A DNA stretch of 64,000 nucleotides from Bretschneidera sinensis (lineage: Eukaryota; Streptophyta; Magnoliopsida; Brassicales; Akaniaceae), in the NCBI GenBank assembly GCA_023935145.1, contig CM043702.1, positions 101,442,588 to 101,506,587 of the forward strand, read 5' to 3'. The translations under genes were made by a program, and so were the position numbers. Below, in pieces: positions 31,485 through 42,599 of the stretch; position 1 is the first letter of the stretch, and every line of letters starts with the position of its first letter. The notes under the pieces are model-generated. The model had not been told where the DNA came from. It did not search any database and saw only the letters and a list, made by a program, of their open reading frames with translations.

Positions 31485-33089
31485 TGTAGTGTACCCTACA
31501 AGCCAATAACATTTGATGTTATGGGTATGTTACTTATAAATTGATCTTATTCATTTATTGACAATAAATATTAATATTAATGAATGACATATATCTTATT
31601 TATCATGTTTATTACAAATCATTGCATGTTCATTACATGATAAAGCCCATAGAATAAAGAGCAATAGAAATAAGCACTATGATGAGATCATACTAGTGAA
31701 ATGTATTTTCTTAAGCTTTATTCTTAAATGTTTCAAATTATAGGATCACTAATAATGGAATTAGTGAATCTAGTTAGATTATTACATACTATGTTTCTTC
31801 AAGGAGTTAAGAGTGATTGATCTCACAATCACTAGTGTGCGAGACACTAAAATAAGTTATATAGATATTTGTTATAGAACAAGTACACACACCTGAATTG
31901 ACTGAAAAATTCCTAATGGAAATTTTACTGGCTATCAATATAGTTCTTACATTGTAGTTGTACAAGTGATCCTTGGACTTGAGGCTCCATGGATACCTTG
32001 TGTGTATGTCATCATGCTTTGATGCTAATTAAAAGTGATTCTAAACATGGGTCACAGGAGGGGGGGTAAGAATAGAGTATGAAAACTTATGAATGGAGGT
32101 ATATGGGTGTATAATAGATGATCCATCACTCTTAATAAAAGAGAGAAAATGTCCTGTGTGATTAGATTAAGTCACAGCTTTAAAATTCTTTGGCTAATGT
32201 GGAGTGGAAATTAGAAAGGAGTTTCTAACTTTACTGTTTAAGTTATGGAGATGAGATCTAGATATATATGATTAAAATATTAAGGTTTGACAGTAAATTC
32301 ATACCTTAGGTTTAATCAAAGACATTGCATGATGGAAGGATTGAATTGTATAGTAATGACAACGAAAAGGTTCACATCAATTTATATTCTCTAGGTAGTC
32401 ATGACATACTACTAGGTGTCAATAATGACTTGTAGAAGTCATTAAGAATTAATTGTAATTAATTCTTACTTAAAGGGAGAATTAAAAAGATTTATAATTA
32501 ATTGGATAAGATCCAAATATTACATAAAAGTTACAACCTACTACTAGTGCAATATTGAACCTAAATGGTCACACAAAATTAGGTAATTGCAAGAATAAGG
32601 AATACTATTGAGATAATAGAGAGGATTTTTAAAATTAATTAAACCAGAAGTTTAATTGCAATTCTAGAAATCCTAAAGCTTTTAGGAGTAAAGGTTTTTT
32701 ATAAAGGTTCTATTTGATAGAAACCTTAATGCTTGATTGCTGAAATTGTTTCAATTTCTCTCTCTCTCTCAAAAGCCAAATTTTCAAAGCTAGCACTAAG
32801 AGAATTTTTTGCCAACCCTAGTCCTCCTCCTCATGCGGTTTTTGATATCCTAGAGAAGGAGATCATTGTCCTTAGTTGCTCCTGTGGATAAACTTAGAGA
32901 CTGCATACTTGAATGGCTTATGAGCTCTCATTGAATTCATAACCAGAATCTTCATAAAGGTATAAATCTCTAAACTTGTATGGAGATGGATTATCATTAT
33001 AATATATTCGTAGAGAAATTCACAGGATTAATTTTATTGGTATAAAAAAATTTAAATTTTCGCTATATATCTATATTAGTATACTTACA
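31485..33089 (+). repeat. 3' LTR of Copia-Z
   Basis: Starts TGTAGTGTACCCTACAAGCC immediately after the polypurine tract. The first ~1.1 kb matches 12187-13305. The rest is AT-rich with a CTCTCTCTC run near 32760 and ends at about TATACTTACA (33089). The exact end is inferred from where gypsy-like sequence begins. Confidence 0.75.
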
Positions 33090-34870
33090 TTACGCCCATC
33101 TGGCCTTATACTCCCCTAATACCTAGTTCACCACAAATTGCGAATCACTAAAGACATTTAGCACTTCAAGCATAAAAGATTTGGCTAACCTCATTTCAAC
33201 AAGGAGAGCTTCATACTTAACTTTTTTTATTCAATGATTTTAAGCTAAACTATAATGCATACCCAATTATGAAGTTTTTGGGACTGATGAGAATGAGCTT
33301 GACACCAGTTTCTAACGTGTTAGAGGACACATCGATGAACAACTTTCAGTTACATAGTTCAGAATGAGGCTCAACTTCTTGATTCTTTTCAAGACAATCA
33401 GGGAATGTGCTCTCAACAATTAAGTTTGGAAGAGCTTTTCCTTTAATGGTTGGCCGAGGTTTGAAACTGATCTCGAACTTACCAAATTCTTGGACCACTT
33501 CATGAGTCATTCTGACAGACCGATTTTTGGAGAACTTACCACAAACCATTGTTGGTTAGGGTGATGATTAAGTGTGATTGAAAATAAGGTCTTAACTTTC
33601 TAGACTAGATGATAATTGCATAAGCCAATTTCTGGATGGGCTGATATCTGACCACTATATCGTGCAAAACTCGAATGACATAGTACATTGATCTTTAATT
33701 CTTCTCTTCTTCTCAAATCAACAAAAAAACCACAGCTACTTTATTTTCAGCTAAGTACAAGTACAACTCCTCCCTTTCTTTTGGCTTTGTCAGGAGAAGA
33801 GATGAACTTAGATACTTCTTCAACTCTTCGAATGAGGCTTGACACTCTTTGGTTCACTGGAACTCTTTTATCCTCTTTAGATCCTTGAAGAATGTCAAGC
33901 ACTTTTTCACTGACTTAGATATAAATTGATCGAGGGCAATGACATACTTCGTTAGCTTCAGTACCTCTTTCACAGTCCTAGGAGCTTCCATATCTAGTAC
34001 TACCTTGATTTTCTCTAGATTAGTCTTTATTCCCCTTTAGGTCACCGTGAACTCGAGGAATTTTACCTAAGTGGTTCCAAATGCACACTTGGAGGGATTC
34101 AAATTTATTTGACAAGGGTCTACTCTTGATAAGGGATTGTAATATTTAGGGCAATCTTTGCTGAGGTTAGTGAAGTCAATGCAAATTCTCCACTTCCCGT
34201 TTGACTTCTTTACCTTAACAACATTGGCAAGCCACATCGGAGTGAAGGATACTTCTTCTAGATGACGAGCTTATACTTAAGATCTATGTTATGGTAATGG
34301 ACCATTACCTTGAATCAATATCTGGCATGTCTGCCACTAACCATGCGAAGATATCTTGATTCTCCCTCGGGAAAGAGATCAATTGTTCCTAGAGTTCACC
34401 CTCCAAGTTTGATCCAATCTAAACTACCTTTTCACTTCCCTCATCATCTATTAAAGGGATTGATATTAGTTCTTCCATAAGTTTATTTTTGGAGTCTTAG
34501 CTTCGTCTTAAAAAGATCTTCTATTTTCAAGACATTAGTCTTGTCTTTACATCTTACTAAGGCTAGATAAAAGTTTCAGATTACAAACTGATTCTCTTTG
34601 GCTTCTCCCACTCTAATTTCAATAGGGAATTTCAACTTGAGGTTGTAAGTGGATTCCACTTATTTCATCGAGTTCATCCCCGGGCGACCAAGGATGGTAT
34701 TCTAAGAAGAAAGGAGATCGATCACAAGAAAAGTACTTATGATGGCGTTGCGGTCCCTGTTGTGACTGGCAAGGTGATAGTTCTTTTGGGGTAGACTGGG
34801 TCCCTTGAAAATCCATATAGTGGGTACTTGGTGAGCTTCAAATAGTCATCAAACAATTACATCATTTTAA
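33090..34870 (-). pseudogene. Tat-like gypsy: protease, RT, RNase H (heavily decayed)
   Basis: Minus-strand fragments in gypsy order. The protease region is at about 34850-34600 (ITLPVT.GT, then a LEYHPW segment where the family has YN.I(I/L)GRP.L). The RT finger region is at 34260-34140: MWLANVVKVKKSNGKWRICI, then DFTNLSKDCPK, the wording of the Tat/Retand branch. Connection sequence lies at 34000-33690 (FFKDLKRIKEFQ). RNase H is at 33549-33346: LGKFEISFKPRPTIKGKAL with Q replacing L at the start. No integrase was recognised between 33340 and 33090. Frames change many times. Confidence 0.75.
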
Positions 34871-34887
34871 ATCAAAATTTACCAATC

Positions 34888-34965
34888 CCAGTGGAGATGA
34901 TCTCGCATTTGCACACTATACTACTATGTTGACCTCGTACACTTGCAAGTAAAACCGTTCAATTA
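34888..34965 (+). repeat. Fragment like the 3' end of an Athila-type LTR
   Basis: CCCAGTGGAGATGATCTCGC, then ATTTGCACACTATACTACTA and GTACACTTGCAAGTAA, resembles the Ath-X LTR end at about 14960-15025 (CCCTGTGGATTTGACCTCGC ... GTGCTTGCGAGTAA). It sits between the protease and gag pieces of the Tat-like element. Confidence 0.4.
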
Positions 34966-34989
34966 TTTGCTTATTAATTTAGGTAGATT

Positions 34990-35661
34990 TTTGACCAACA
35001 ACATCAAAGACTTGAAGGTCTCTAAATGATCGATTGGGCAAGTCTTCCTAGTATAGGGTTCGATGTTCGGCATCTTGAAGTTTTCAAGTACGCTTATCTC
35101 CGTGATTTCTTTCGATAATGGGTTTTTTGAAGGCCTGATTTCATCTAGGAAGTTTAGTTGACTGGTCCTCAGAGTGAGGTCTATACTCGCTCATCTGCTT
35201 TAACTATTGGGAGACTTTAAGATGCTCCTATTCTTTGTACTTCCTCTTAGGTTGGGACTCGAACACGAACTCTTACCCATTCTCGTCGGGGATCGAACTT
35301 CGGCTACTGACCCACAAGTTTTAATGTGCCAAGTTTGGCTTCAGACATCTTCTCCCCTATCAACCTTGTGTCAATGGTCATGCCGACTAGAAATCCTGGT
35401 TTTCTTTCTCTCTTCTTGGGTTGGGGCATTACTAACTTCTTAATGGCATGCTGGGTCAAGTTGAATTCAAATCGCACCCGGTATCATCTGTGAGGCTAAA
35501 GCAGCTACAATATCGTATCAACGCTTGAGTTCTTCATGCTCAACTCAGTTGACTAGGGCCGAGGGATTCTCTGCTAGGTCGATCTCTATCGGGTTGGACT
35601 AGGCCCGCTCACTATAGACATTAGGGTTTTGTCAACTTCTTGAAGTTTAATGAGGGTTAGG
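34990..35661 (-). pseudogene. Tat-like gypsy gag, inner part
   Basis: The minus strand encodes ISVLENFKMPNIEPYTRKTC and PIDHLETFKSL (about 35110-34995), the opening of the Tat-type gag domain, preceded by a decayed N-terminal region up to 35661. It is cut there by Tekay-2 and continues at 51902 across the TTAGG duplication. Confidence 0.65.
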
Positions 35662-36959
35662 TGTAATGACCCATCCCAGATTGGCCACCCCCGAGACGGT
35701 GTCATCACATTTTGAAAATCCCAGCATGATACATATATGCAACAATAAAAATAATACTAACAGAATTTTTTTTTCTGAAATCCTCAACCCACAACAGGAG
35801 AGGTATATAAATCTGATATTAACTTAAACATAATATACAACATAAAAATGGATTAATATTTACAAATAAATATTTATTTCATTTTCTCATTTGTCTGAGG
35901 ATATTGACACGTACGTGGCTTACAGAAAAAGATTTTGTCTGACTTTCCACCCACCAGACTATTTGTCTTGTCTGCTACCTGAAATCATTATACAATGAGG
36001 GATGAGCTTCACAAGCTCAGTGAATTAAATTTACTAGAAGTATTCAATTTTTATAAATAGCCCTTTTAATATTTAATCATTTATTTCTCATATGACTAGA
36101 TAATAGCTTATAGTCTAACATTTAAATAATTCCTATCATATCATACTTCTATGTCTTTTTCTTACTGTAATAGTATCTTTGTAAGACTCATTTATCTACA
36201 AATAAATGCACAATATATGAAATATGCATATGAACAATAATATAAAAACAGCATGAATTCAAATATTAAATTCAGCTACTTTGTCTTTCCTTGAATTTCT
36301 ACTTGATAAATTTCCTTAATTTTTTCTCCTCATATATCACATCAATTTATTAGCCGTAACTCATCAAGAATTTTATTTATCATCATCATTATTAAATCAA
36401 CTCATTATTCTAATAATATTTCTTTCCATATAATAATTTTCTACATGTCCAATATTTATTTCATACCTATCAATTAAATTTTTATCTACTGCCAAAGCTT
36501 AAGCTAATAATTTATTTTAATATTATCACTAAATATTTCATTTTTATTTAAATTACTTAAAGTAAATCTAACTCATCACGTAGCACTTAAAGGTACCCGT
36601 GGATCACCTCCTTGCCTTTCCCGTTCCTCTCAGCAATTTCCCCCAGTTGTTGATCGTCAACACCTGACATAATATTTATATTAAATGTCTAATTTATTCT
36701 TTAATTCTTCATAAATCACACCCTTTGAAAATTCCCACTTTGAATTCCGGGAAATTTCATGTATGCTAAAAATTCAAAAATAAACATTACGTTATTACCT
36801 TCTATTTTTCTGATAGCTTCTCGTGACTCTCTTTAAAATTTGCCCGTAAACCCCTTCAAAATTGTGCTCTTTTAACATTTTTTTTCGGTTCCCAAGTGTT
36901 TAAAGAAAATGCATAATGGAAGGAAATCTAAACGAACTTGGTAAGTGTAAAATTGTATT

Positions 36960-37009
<50 letters not shown>

Positions 37010-37329
37010 GTTGCACAAAACCTTGGCAGCACTTGCTTGTTTCAATTGGCAACTCTCCCACAATCTCCATGTTATGCCTTGCTGTAACACATGTAAGGCT
37101 TGGATTTGATACTTGACAAAGGGTTTTGCCACTTGCAACCATGTTTTTTTTTTAAGAAAACTTTTTTTTCTTTCCTTTTCTTTTTGTTGGACATCCCAAA
37201 TTTTTTTTTTAAATTGTTTTATAAAAATTTGACTTTTCTCATTTAAATATATATATATATATATTATTTTAATATGTCATATTTATTAAAGTATTTTTTT
37301 ACCCTCACTTTACAAATACGAGTATTACA
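35662..37329 (-). repeat. LTR-C, 3' LTR of Tekay-2
   Basis: 1668 bp, TGTAATGACCC... to ...ACGAGTATTACA, giving the terminal inverted TGTAAT/ATTACA. Compared with LTR-D it lacks the array of CCGGCCCCCTC/CATATACCGACTGTC units: a jump at about 36213 removes roughly 290 bp. It contains a (TA)n run at 36963-37004 and, next to it, a 54-bp segment that is inverted relative to LTR-D. Confidence 0.92.
36963..37004. repeat. (TA)n microsatellite in LTR-C
   Basis: About 20 uninterrupted TA dinucleotides, at the place where LTR-D has the longer (GT)n-(TA)n run (51470-51567). Confidence 0.95.
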
Positions 37330-37341
37330 GTTCTACCCACC

Positions 37342-37614
37342 TTACAAAAATTTCGTCATTGAAATTTCCTTACCTAATTCGAGAAAAAGTTGGGGGTATT
37401 CCTTCCTCATTCTTGCTTCATGCTCCCACGTGACTTCTTCGACATCTTTGTTTCGCCATAATACTTGAATCAAAGAAATGACTTTATTGCGCAAGACTTG
37501 TTCCTTTCTGTCTAAGATTCTGACCGGTACTTGCATAGAAGTCAAATCTTCTTGAAATTCTTTCACCTGATTCGAGATACTATGTGATTCATCGTGTAAG
37601 TACTTTCTCAGCAA
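37342..37614 (-). pseudogene. Tekay-2 pol 3' end (chromovirus-type C-terminus)
   Basis: 90 codons on the minus strand: VPVRILDRKEQVLRNKVISL, IQVLWRNKDVEEVTWEHEA, RMRKEYPQLF. This is the integrase C-terminal chromodomain region of Tekay/Del-type gypsy elements (V-x-ILDR...LRN...VKVLW..H..EEATWE). It is followed by the polypurine tract and LTR-C. The upstream coding sequence is lost at 37614, where Ath-Y RT begins on the other strand. Confidence 0.86.
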
Positions 37615-37617
37615 GAT

Positions 37618-38604
37618 CAGGAGAAGACGACGTTTACCTGTCTTTTTGGGACATTCGCCTACCGTCGCATGCCCTTTGGGTTATGCAATGCACCCGATAC
37701 TTTTCAACGATGCATGGTCAGCATATTCTCTGACATGGTAGAGTGGTTCTTAAAGATTTTCATGGATGACTTCTCCGTCTTCGGTTCATCATTTGAGGAG
37801 TGCTTGCATCGTCTCACTTTGGTTTTAGTGCGGTGCAAGGAGAACCTGGTGCTTAATTGGGAGAAGTGTCATTTCATGGTCAAGCAAGGCATTGTACTGG
37901 GGCACGTCATATCTCATCGAGGAATTGAGTTCGACAAAGCGAAGGTGGACCTGATTTCCAATCTTCGACCCCCACATACAGTGAAGGAGGTTCGTTCTTT
38001 TCTAGGCCATGCAGGCTTCTACAGGTGATTCATCCAGGATTTCAGCAAGATCACTCGTCCCTTATGCACATTGTTATTGAAAGATGCCCCATTTATATTT
38101 GATGAGGACTGTGAGAAAGCATTTGGGGATCTGAAGAAGATTTTGACATCCACACCCACTATTCAGCCACCCAACTGGGGTGTGCCTTTTGAGATTATGT
38201 GTGACACTTCAGATTATGTTGTTGGAGTTGTTTTGTGGCAGTGTGTTGATAAACTCCCCCATGTCATCTATTATGCAAGCAAAACTCTAAGCGACACACA
38301 ACTCAATTACTCTACCACTGAGAAGGAGTTGCTAGCAGTCATTTTTGCATTGAACAAGTTCATATCCTACCTGTTAGGATCGAAAGTCATTATCTACTCA
38401 GATCATGCAGCATTGAAGTATCTTTTCTCCAAAAAGGATTCTAAATCTCGTCTTATCCGATGGATCTTGTTACTTCAAGAGTTCGACATAGAGATTCGGG
38501 ATAAGAAAGGTTCCGAAAATGTGGTGGCGGACCATTTGTCTAGGTTGATAGTGGATTTCACTGAGGCCGTTATTCCCATTTCTGAGACCTTTCCTGATGA
38601 GTAA
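37618..38604 (+). pseudogene. Ath-Y reverse transcriptase (C-terminal part) and RNase H
   Basis: RT from RRMPFGLCNAPDTFQRCM, with FMDD at 37759-37770, to FLGHAGFYR, then TGA at 38026-38028. The next frame runs 38029-38604: [20 protein letters not shown] and [16 protein letters not shown] (RNase H, first catalytic D kept), [47 protein letters not shown]. It ends in TAA-type stop TGA/TAA at 38602-38604. An isolated codon loss (CKE-NLV versus CKEKNLV in Ath-X) is present. Confidence 0.87.
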
Positions 38605-39927
38605 TTGATGCACATTGCTCACAATCCCGTACCATGGTTTGCCAATATAGTGAACTATCTTGTCACCGGTCAAATGCTTTTCCATTGGGCGCGACAAGAT
38701 AAATCAAAGTTTTTTGCCATGGTAAAATATTTTTTTTGGGATGATCCTTACCTATTCAAGTATTATCCCAATCAGATCATCAGAAGGTGTATTCCTGAGC
38801 ATAACCAATCTAATGTCATCACCTTTTGTCATGATCATGCTTATGGAGGCCATTTTAGTGCTAAGAAGACTGCTGCAAATATTTTGCAGTGTGGATTCTA
38901 TTGGCCTACCCTGTTCCGAGACTCTCACACCTACTGTGTATCTTGTGAGCGTTGCCAAAAGCTAGGGAGTCTTTCTAGGAGGAACATGATGTCCCTCAAC
39001 CCCATTCTGATTGTTGAGAATTTTGATGTGTGGGGCATTGATTAAATGGGACCTTTCCCAAACTCCTTCTGCTACCTGTACATTCTGGTTGTTGTGGATT
39101 ATCTGTCCAAATGGGTGGAGGTCGTTGCATGCAAGACCAATGACTATAGAGTTGTCATCCCGTTTTTGAAGGACACTATCTTTGCTCGTTTTGGTACACC
39201 TCGAGCAATCATAAGTGATAAAGGTAAGCACTTTTGCAACCGAATTTTTTAGCAGTTGATGAAGAAGTATTTCATCACACATAAGGTTGCCACCCCGTAT
39301 CAACCGCATACGAGTGGACAAGTGGAAATTTCTAATCTCGAGATCAAGCACATTTTGGAGAAAACTGTGAACCCTAGTAAAAAGGATTGGTCTTTGCAAT
39401 TAACTTATGCACTGTGGGCATATCGGACAGCCTTCAAGACACCAATTGGTATGTCTCCCTATCATATTGTGTATGAAAAAGTGTGTCACCTTCTGGTGGA
39501 ATTAAAGCATAGAGCCTATTGGGCTATCAAGCAGCTAAACTTCAATCTTTAGAAGGCTGGCTCACAGAGGAAGCTCCAACTCAATGAATTAGAGGAGCTG
39601 CGGAATAATGCATATGATTGTGCACGATTGTACAAGGCATAAATGAAGAAGGCTCCTGACCAGAACATTTTGAGACGATCCTTTGAGCTTGGTCAAAAAT
39701 TTCTTCTTTACAATTCATGCTTGCAACTTTTTCCAGGCAAGCTCAAATCTCGATGGATAGGCCCATTTATTATTCGATTGGTTTTTCCTCATGGGGCCAT
39801 CGAGATTGAGGATCCAAAGAATGGTAACATTTTCAAGGTGAATGGACAGAGGCTAAAACCATTCTTGGAGTTGAGGAGTCCGGACATTGAGACGATATTG
39901 TTGGAGGATCCTAGTTACTCAGATTGA
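38605..39927 (+). pseudogene. Ath-Y integrase
   Basis: Read through four in-frame stops (39043-39045, 39250-39252, 39550-39552 and 39640-39642) in otherwise collinear sequence: zinc module [13 protein letters not shown] ... CVSCERCQK, core D in VWGID (39040), D in AIISDKGKHFC, and E in [13 protein letters not shown]. The C-terminal [19 protein letters not shown], then NGNIFKVNGQRLKPF, ends at 39925-39927. Nearly every stop is a single-base change from the Ath-X codon. Confidence 0.87.
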
Positions 39928-41322
39928 GTGTTGTCTATGATGGAGAGTCTGGCTGACAACTTTAAACTTAGCGCTCATGGGAGGTACCCCACAGCATATC
40001 CTTTCTGTTTGTTTATTATTTTACATATTTATTATTACTGTTTATTTCTAGTGTTTCTTTTGCTTTCCAGTTTTTATTTTTCAGGGACACTGCGTACTTC
40101 AGTTCAAGTTTGGGGGTATGCTTTGAGCCATGCCAGTCCAGCTCGTTCTCCATCTCCCAGGTTAGCTCTTTCCATAATATTCACACATTGGGGACAATGT
40201 GTAATTTAAGCTGGGGGTATGGGAGACATATTACACACACTTTGTCCTAATTTGTTGTTTTTTTTTCTTCATTTTAAAGAAAAGATAAATGCATCTCATG
40301 TTATTTTGAAATTTTGGTTGATCTAAACAATTTCTGTGATGTGATGTCATTGGTGAGCTTAAAATTTTGAACACATGATCTGATGATAAAGTTTTAAAAT
40401 TCAGTTATTTACTTTAGGCATTTGAGAATTCACATGTTTGATCTAATCTGACATGAGCACATAATTGTGTGAGGTATGACATGTGATTTTAATGTGTATG
40501 TGTCTAGGACTTAGCTAACTGGATGACTTGTTGGATAAACACTTTGGCATAGAAAAGTATAAAAAAAATATTTTTATAATGATCATCAATAAACTTTCCA
40601 CTGAGTAACTACACCTCTTGCCTCAGTACACAGTGAGTGTTCATGTCAAAAGGTGGGAATTTTATTCATAATGATCATTGAGAAACTTTTCGCTGAGTAA
40701 CTGGACCTATTGCCTCAGTAAGCAGTGAGTGTTCACGTTAAAAGGTGGAAAGTTTGCTTGGTAGTATTAAGGCCAGTTTAGCTTCGTAGCCTTTTCGACT
40801 CGAGTTAGTAAGTCCTTAGGGGTGTCTTTACAACTAATGCCCTAAAACCATCTAGTTTGGGAGTCATTGACTCAACACTCGCTACATGGGTCAATTAGAA
40901 AGCTTAAGGGAACTAAACATAGTAGAGCCTTATAATAAATTAAAAAAAAAAAAAGAGAAGAAAATAAACTATGCCATTTTTATTCATTCTGATGGGAAAT
41001 TTGGTGAATCTTGAGATATAGAAACATTACACATTGGAGTTTTTTGGAAACTTCATTTTTATATGCTAATTCACTTTACACTGAGTCAGACTTGTGATGC
41101 CTTAGCCTACCTTTTGTAAGTAATTAGATTTTAACATTTCTATTCATTGCGAACATGGGTTTTTCTTTTTAAGCTTGCTCATGAATGAATATCATGGTTT
41201 TGTGTGCTACATAAATTTTTGGATACCATGAGTGATGAACTTATCTTTATGTTCTTTGTTTTTCATTTAGTTTTTCATTTTGTTTTCCTAAGGGACTAGC
41301 AAAATGTAAGTTTGGGGGTATT
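39928..41322 (+). other. 3' spacer of Ath-Y, non-coding
   Basis: About 1.4 kb between the pol stop and the LTR. It holds the shared ACTTAGCGCTCATGGGAGG motif (39967), a 92-bp tandem duplication (40570-40754), a poly-A run near 40940, and a purine-rich AAGTTTGGGGGTATT tract (41308-41322) directly before the LTR, the polypurine tract. No env-like or other gene is seen. Confidence 0.75.
40570..40754. repeat. 92-bp tandem duplication in the Ath-Y spacer
   Basis: ATGATCAT starts at 40579 and 40671. Both copies then read AATAAACTTT/GAGAAACTTT, CTGAGTAACT, CCTCAGTA, CAGTGAGTGTTCA and AAAAGGTGG. Two copies about 88% alike. Confidence 0.87.
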
Positions 41323-42594
41323 TGATGAGTGCCAAATATTACATATTTTGGCCCCTTAATTTACATTTGTTAGCTTAGGAATTTGTTACTTTGAGTTGTT
41401 TTCATTGTTTTACAGGTATACAAGCACTTACAAAGGAGTTTCACTAAAATTGCCAGAATTGCCTGTACGGATCAGTCATTTTTGTGGATTTAACTGTACT
41501 GATTCAGTAAGAACTAGGAGATGAACCATATACGCTTAGAAAGATCCAGATGTCTATTTTCTGAGGAATTTTACAGGTCGTAAAAATGATTTTTCTAGAG
41601 AAAGTTACGGCAGTTTTAGTAGACAAAGGTCAAACTGGAAGTTGCCTAGTGCGCTTGAGCGCAAGTGCGCACTCGCGACATCCCACATCGGTTAAAAATA
41701 CTTTGCAGTGCACCAGTATGTACTTGAGCGCACCAAGCTACGATCGAACGCACTCGGGCAGTATCCCACATCGGATTGGAAACATATAGTACTCCGGGAG
41801 CTTCCTTATAAAAGCCCCTCTTCACTTCATCTTCAGTGTGCAATCTGGAAGACTTCTGCTAGCATTCTGGTGGATCTCGAAGGCTTTGCTACCAAGAGGG
41901 GAAGCACCGCAGACAGCTATGAGTGGAATCTCTCTATCCATGTATTGTTAGTTTTAATTTATTTTAAGTTTTAAAGTTTAAATGTTTAGCACTGTAATTG
42001 TGAAAATTATGTTCATAATTATGCGAGGCTAAAATCTTCATCTAAGGTTGAAGATGAAGCCTCGCCATTGTTTAGCATTATATTTTCAAATATGTTCGTA
42101 TAATTCTAATATTTTTAATATAAATGTTATATTTCAATTGTTTGAGTAAACTCTTATGATTGATTGTTTTTAAATTGTTAAATTGGATATTCCTTGTGTT
42201 TCATCTGCCGGATACGGCGAATCATTCAAATTAAATTGGATATCCATCGTGATTTGTGAATTAAACGGATATATTTGATGTTTTTGGTTTAGTTTGGGTA
42301 TTCGCCGTGATTTCTATAATGGTAGATTCATGGAATGATTTGATAGATTATTTTTATATAGAACATGAAGATATATGCTTTACTTTGGTGGGGTGGATTC
42401 AGAAAACCTTATTGTTTTTATTAGTTGTTTTTAAATCAATTTAGTTTAGTTTATATTTCTTTGCAGAATACAATCCAAAATTCGGAACTAGGTTCAAATA
42501 TTGTTAGTTTAGATAAAAATATATTTTCACAATGCAATTCCATTCGACCTCGCAAACGACTCGTGCGCTTGCGAGTAATTTAAAACTCACAACA
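41323..42594 (+). repeat. 3' LTR of Ath-Y
   Basis: 1272 bp, TGATGAGTGCCAAATATTAC... to ...AAAACTCACAACA. Ends match the Ath-X LTR. At 41412-41640 it carries a segment that Ath-X lacks but that the nested gypsy's LTR has (19606-19820). It also keeps shorter versions of the CATCCCACATCGG motif (41678, 41762). Confidence 0.88.
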
Positions 42595-42599
42595 GATGT

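Larger units (their letters stand above)
37618..42594 (+). mobile_element. Ath-Y: 5'-truncated Athila-like gypsy
   Basis: Begins abruptly in RT (EKTTFTC-like segment) and runs through RNase H, integrase, the 3' spacer and a complete 3' LTR (41323-42594). It resembles Ath-X closely from 18380 on. It lies in Tekay-2 between the pol 3' end and the protease/gag. The bases after its LTR (GATGT) do not match those before the Ath-X LTR (TATGC), so Ath-X and Ath-Y are two separate insertions and not the two ends of one. Confidence 0.85.

Noticed and set aside
36900..37142. ORFs rich in Ile-Tyr (also at 51400-51706 and 54572-54823)
   Set aside because: They run through (TA)n microsatellites. The last one overlaps the real MTP exon 4 only in part.
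40201..41320. Possible env-like gene between pol and the 3' LTR of Ath-Y, as in some Athila elements
   Set aside because: No frame longer than about 70 codons and no signal peptide or membrane segment can be seen; the stretch is non-coding.
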